Of a DNA stretch of 64,000 bases, positions 63,426 through 64,000 are shown one piece after another. The stretch spans positions 32,758 to 96,757 of the forward strand of contig JAKADY010000006.1 in NCBI GenBank assembly GCA_021826065.1, written 5' to 3'. The notes below the pieces were generated by a model. The model had not been told where the DNA came from, ran no database searches, and worked only from the letters and a program-made list of their open reading frames with translations. How positions within the stretch are numbered: position 1 is the stretch's first letter; every line of letters begins with the position of its first letter. The DNA is from Pseudomonadota bacterium (GTDB lineage Bacteria; Pseudomonadota; Gammaproteobacteria; Burkholderiales; Thiobacillaceae). A program made the translations under genes and the position numbers.

Positions 63426-63490
63426 GCAACCCGCATGATACCGCGGTCAACGCCGTGCCAGGCGGCAGAGCCATCGCCGGCGCTTGTTTC

Positions 63491-63817
63491 TCAGGCCCGC
63501 ACGTTCAGCATCGTGCCCGCGGACTCGGTCTGTTCGATCAGCAGCAGGGTACCGGCAGAGGGGATCTGGTAGATGAGGGTGCCACGGCTGTCGTGGACCT
63601 TGAGCACCGACCGGTCTAGCTGATACTCGATGCGTATGGCGGGTTGCGGGGTAGGCACCGCGTCGTCGGTCATCGCCTGCCCGGCCTGGGCTCGGCGCCC
63701 ATCCGCCGTCGGCGACTGCACCGCAGACGGGTCGCCCATGCCCAGGCCCTGCCTGGGTGGACGTGACCCGGACGGTATTGGCACCGGTAGAGCGGTCGAC
63801 TCGATGCGGGGCGTCAT
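63491..63817 (-). CDS. FlaG-like protein
   Basis: 108 residues. The C-terminal IRIEYQLDRSVLKVHDSRG followed by IYQIPSAGTLLLIEQTE matches the FlaG pattern (LxFxxDxxxxxxVVxVxD...IRQIPxE). The first half is Pro-rich and disordered. FlaG affects flagellar filament length. No flagellar genes are adjacent here, so the call stays tentative. Confidence 0.5.
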   Translation of the reverse strand: MTPRIESTALPVPIPSGSRPPRQGLGMGDPSAVQSPTADGRRAQAGQAMTDDAVPTPQPAIRIEYQLDRSVLKVHDSRGTLIYQIPSAGTLLLIEQTESAGTMLNVRA

Positions 63818-63916
63818 GCTGACTGGGGCGGCTGGCTCATGGCCGTCGGCCTGAGGTTCACGCTAATGCGTAATTGTAAGGTCCCGCTTGATAGCATACC
63901 TGTAAGGAGTTACCCT

Positions 63917-64000
63917 TTGTTCACTGCCCGCGAGGTCATGCGCACCTTGCTAGCTGGGGCTGACGCAGGGAGCCCGCAGGGCGACCGTAGTCAGCCCCAG
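63917..64000 (+). CDS. Partial CDS at right edge
   Basis: TTG 63917 follows AAGGAG and opens a frame (LFTAREVMRTLLAGADAG) that runs off the window. Too short to identify; might be an artefact. Confidence 0.3.
   Translation, partial: MFTAREVMRTLLAGADAGSPQGDRSQPQ
63954..64000. repeat. Inverted repeat at right edge
   Basis: CTGGGGCTGAC (63954-63964) and GTCAGCCCCAG (63990-64000) are perfect 11-bp inverse arms. They may be a hairpin or the end of a mobile element continuing outside. Confidence 0.5.

Overview
The window is GC-rich proteobacterial chromosome. The core genes (leuS-lptE-holA-proA-nadD-rsfS, dksA, apaH, olsBA, lipA, rlmH) fit a beta- or gammaproteobacterium. Phosphoribulokinase indicates an autotroph using the Calvin cycle, and the membrane-anchored dihaem cytochrome c would suit a chemolithotroph. 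I cannot name the genus from sequence alone.

Bases 1 to about 27,100 are an integrated phage-like island ending beside a tRNA-Met gene. Its left end lies outside the window. It holds a DUF3489 protein, two tandem ParB-methyltransferases, a ParDE toxin-antitoxin with an extra regulator, and a replication/recombination block: RuvC-like nuclease, P4-type primase-helicase, Cas4-like nuclease, DUF6511, Sak4-like ATPase and BRO protein. These are nearly all on the minus strand in a tightly overlapping operon. A large serine recombinase with DUF2924 follows. At 13.28-17.68 kb this backbone is interrupted by a circularly permuted IS91-family element carrying a cation exporter and decayed folC-dedD-purF sequence. 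At 20.4-26.9 kb is a divergent locus: XRE regulator, ImmA/IrrE protease and a coiled-coil protein with a HicA-like tail on one side, and three unrecognised proteins on the other, one with a zinc ribbon and one a likely PD-(D/E)XK nuclease. I consider it a candidate uncharacterised defence or regulatory system.

Bases 27,150-43,800 are core chromosome: tRNA-Met, rlmH, lipA, a P-loop protein with homoserine O-succinyltransferase, a Zn-poor dksA, DAHP synthase with yidD, tRNA-Arg, cytochrome, rep helicase, apaH, ornithine-lipid genes olsBA, a glycine-zipper lipoprotein, a PfkB kinase, a phospholipase C-like protein, PAP2 phosphatase, a glycosyltransferase and tRNA-Phe.

Bases 43,800-47,975 form a small accessory patch after tRNA-Phe. 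It contains about 1.15 kb of gene-free, hairpin-dense DNA that looks like a giant structured RNA on the minus strand, a TTAA-flanked MITE, one unknown gene, VapBC, and a decayed IS5 element.

Bases 47,976-64,000 are core again: a DnaQ exonuclease with a CBS/DUF294 nucleotidyltransferase, ybeD and a D-alanine-type aminotransferase, uppP, prk, then leuS-lptE-holA-proA-hicBA-nadD-rsfS. After these come a repeat-rich spacer holding a duplicated piece of the next gene, a sodium/solute symporter, tRNA-Leu and a FlaG-like protein. REP-like palindromes recur between genes, and one lies in frame inside leuS.
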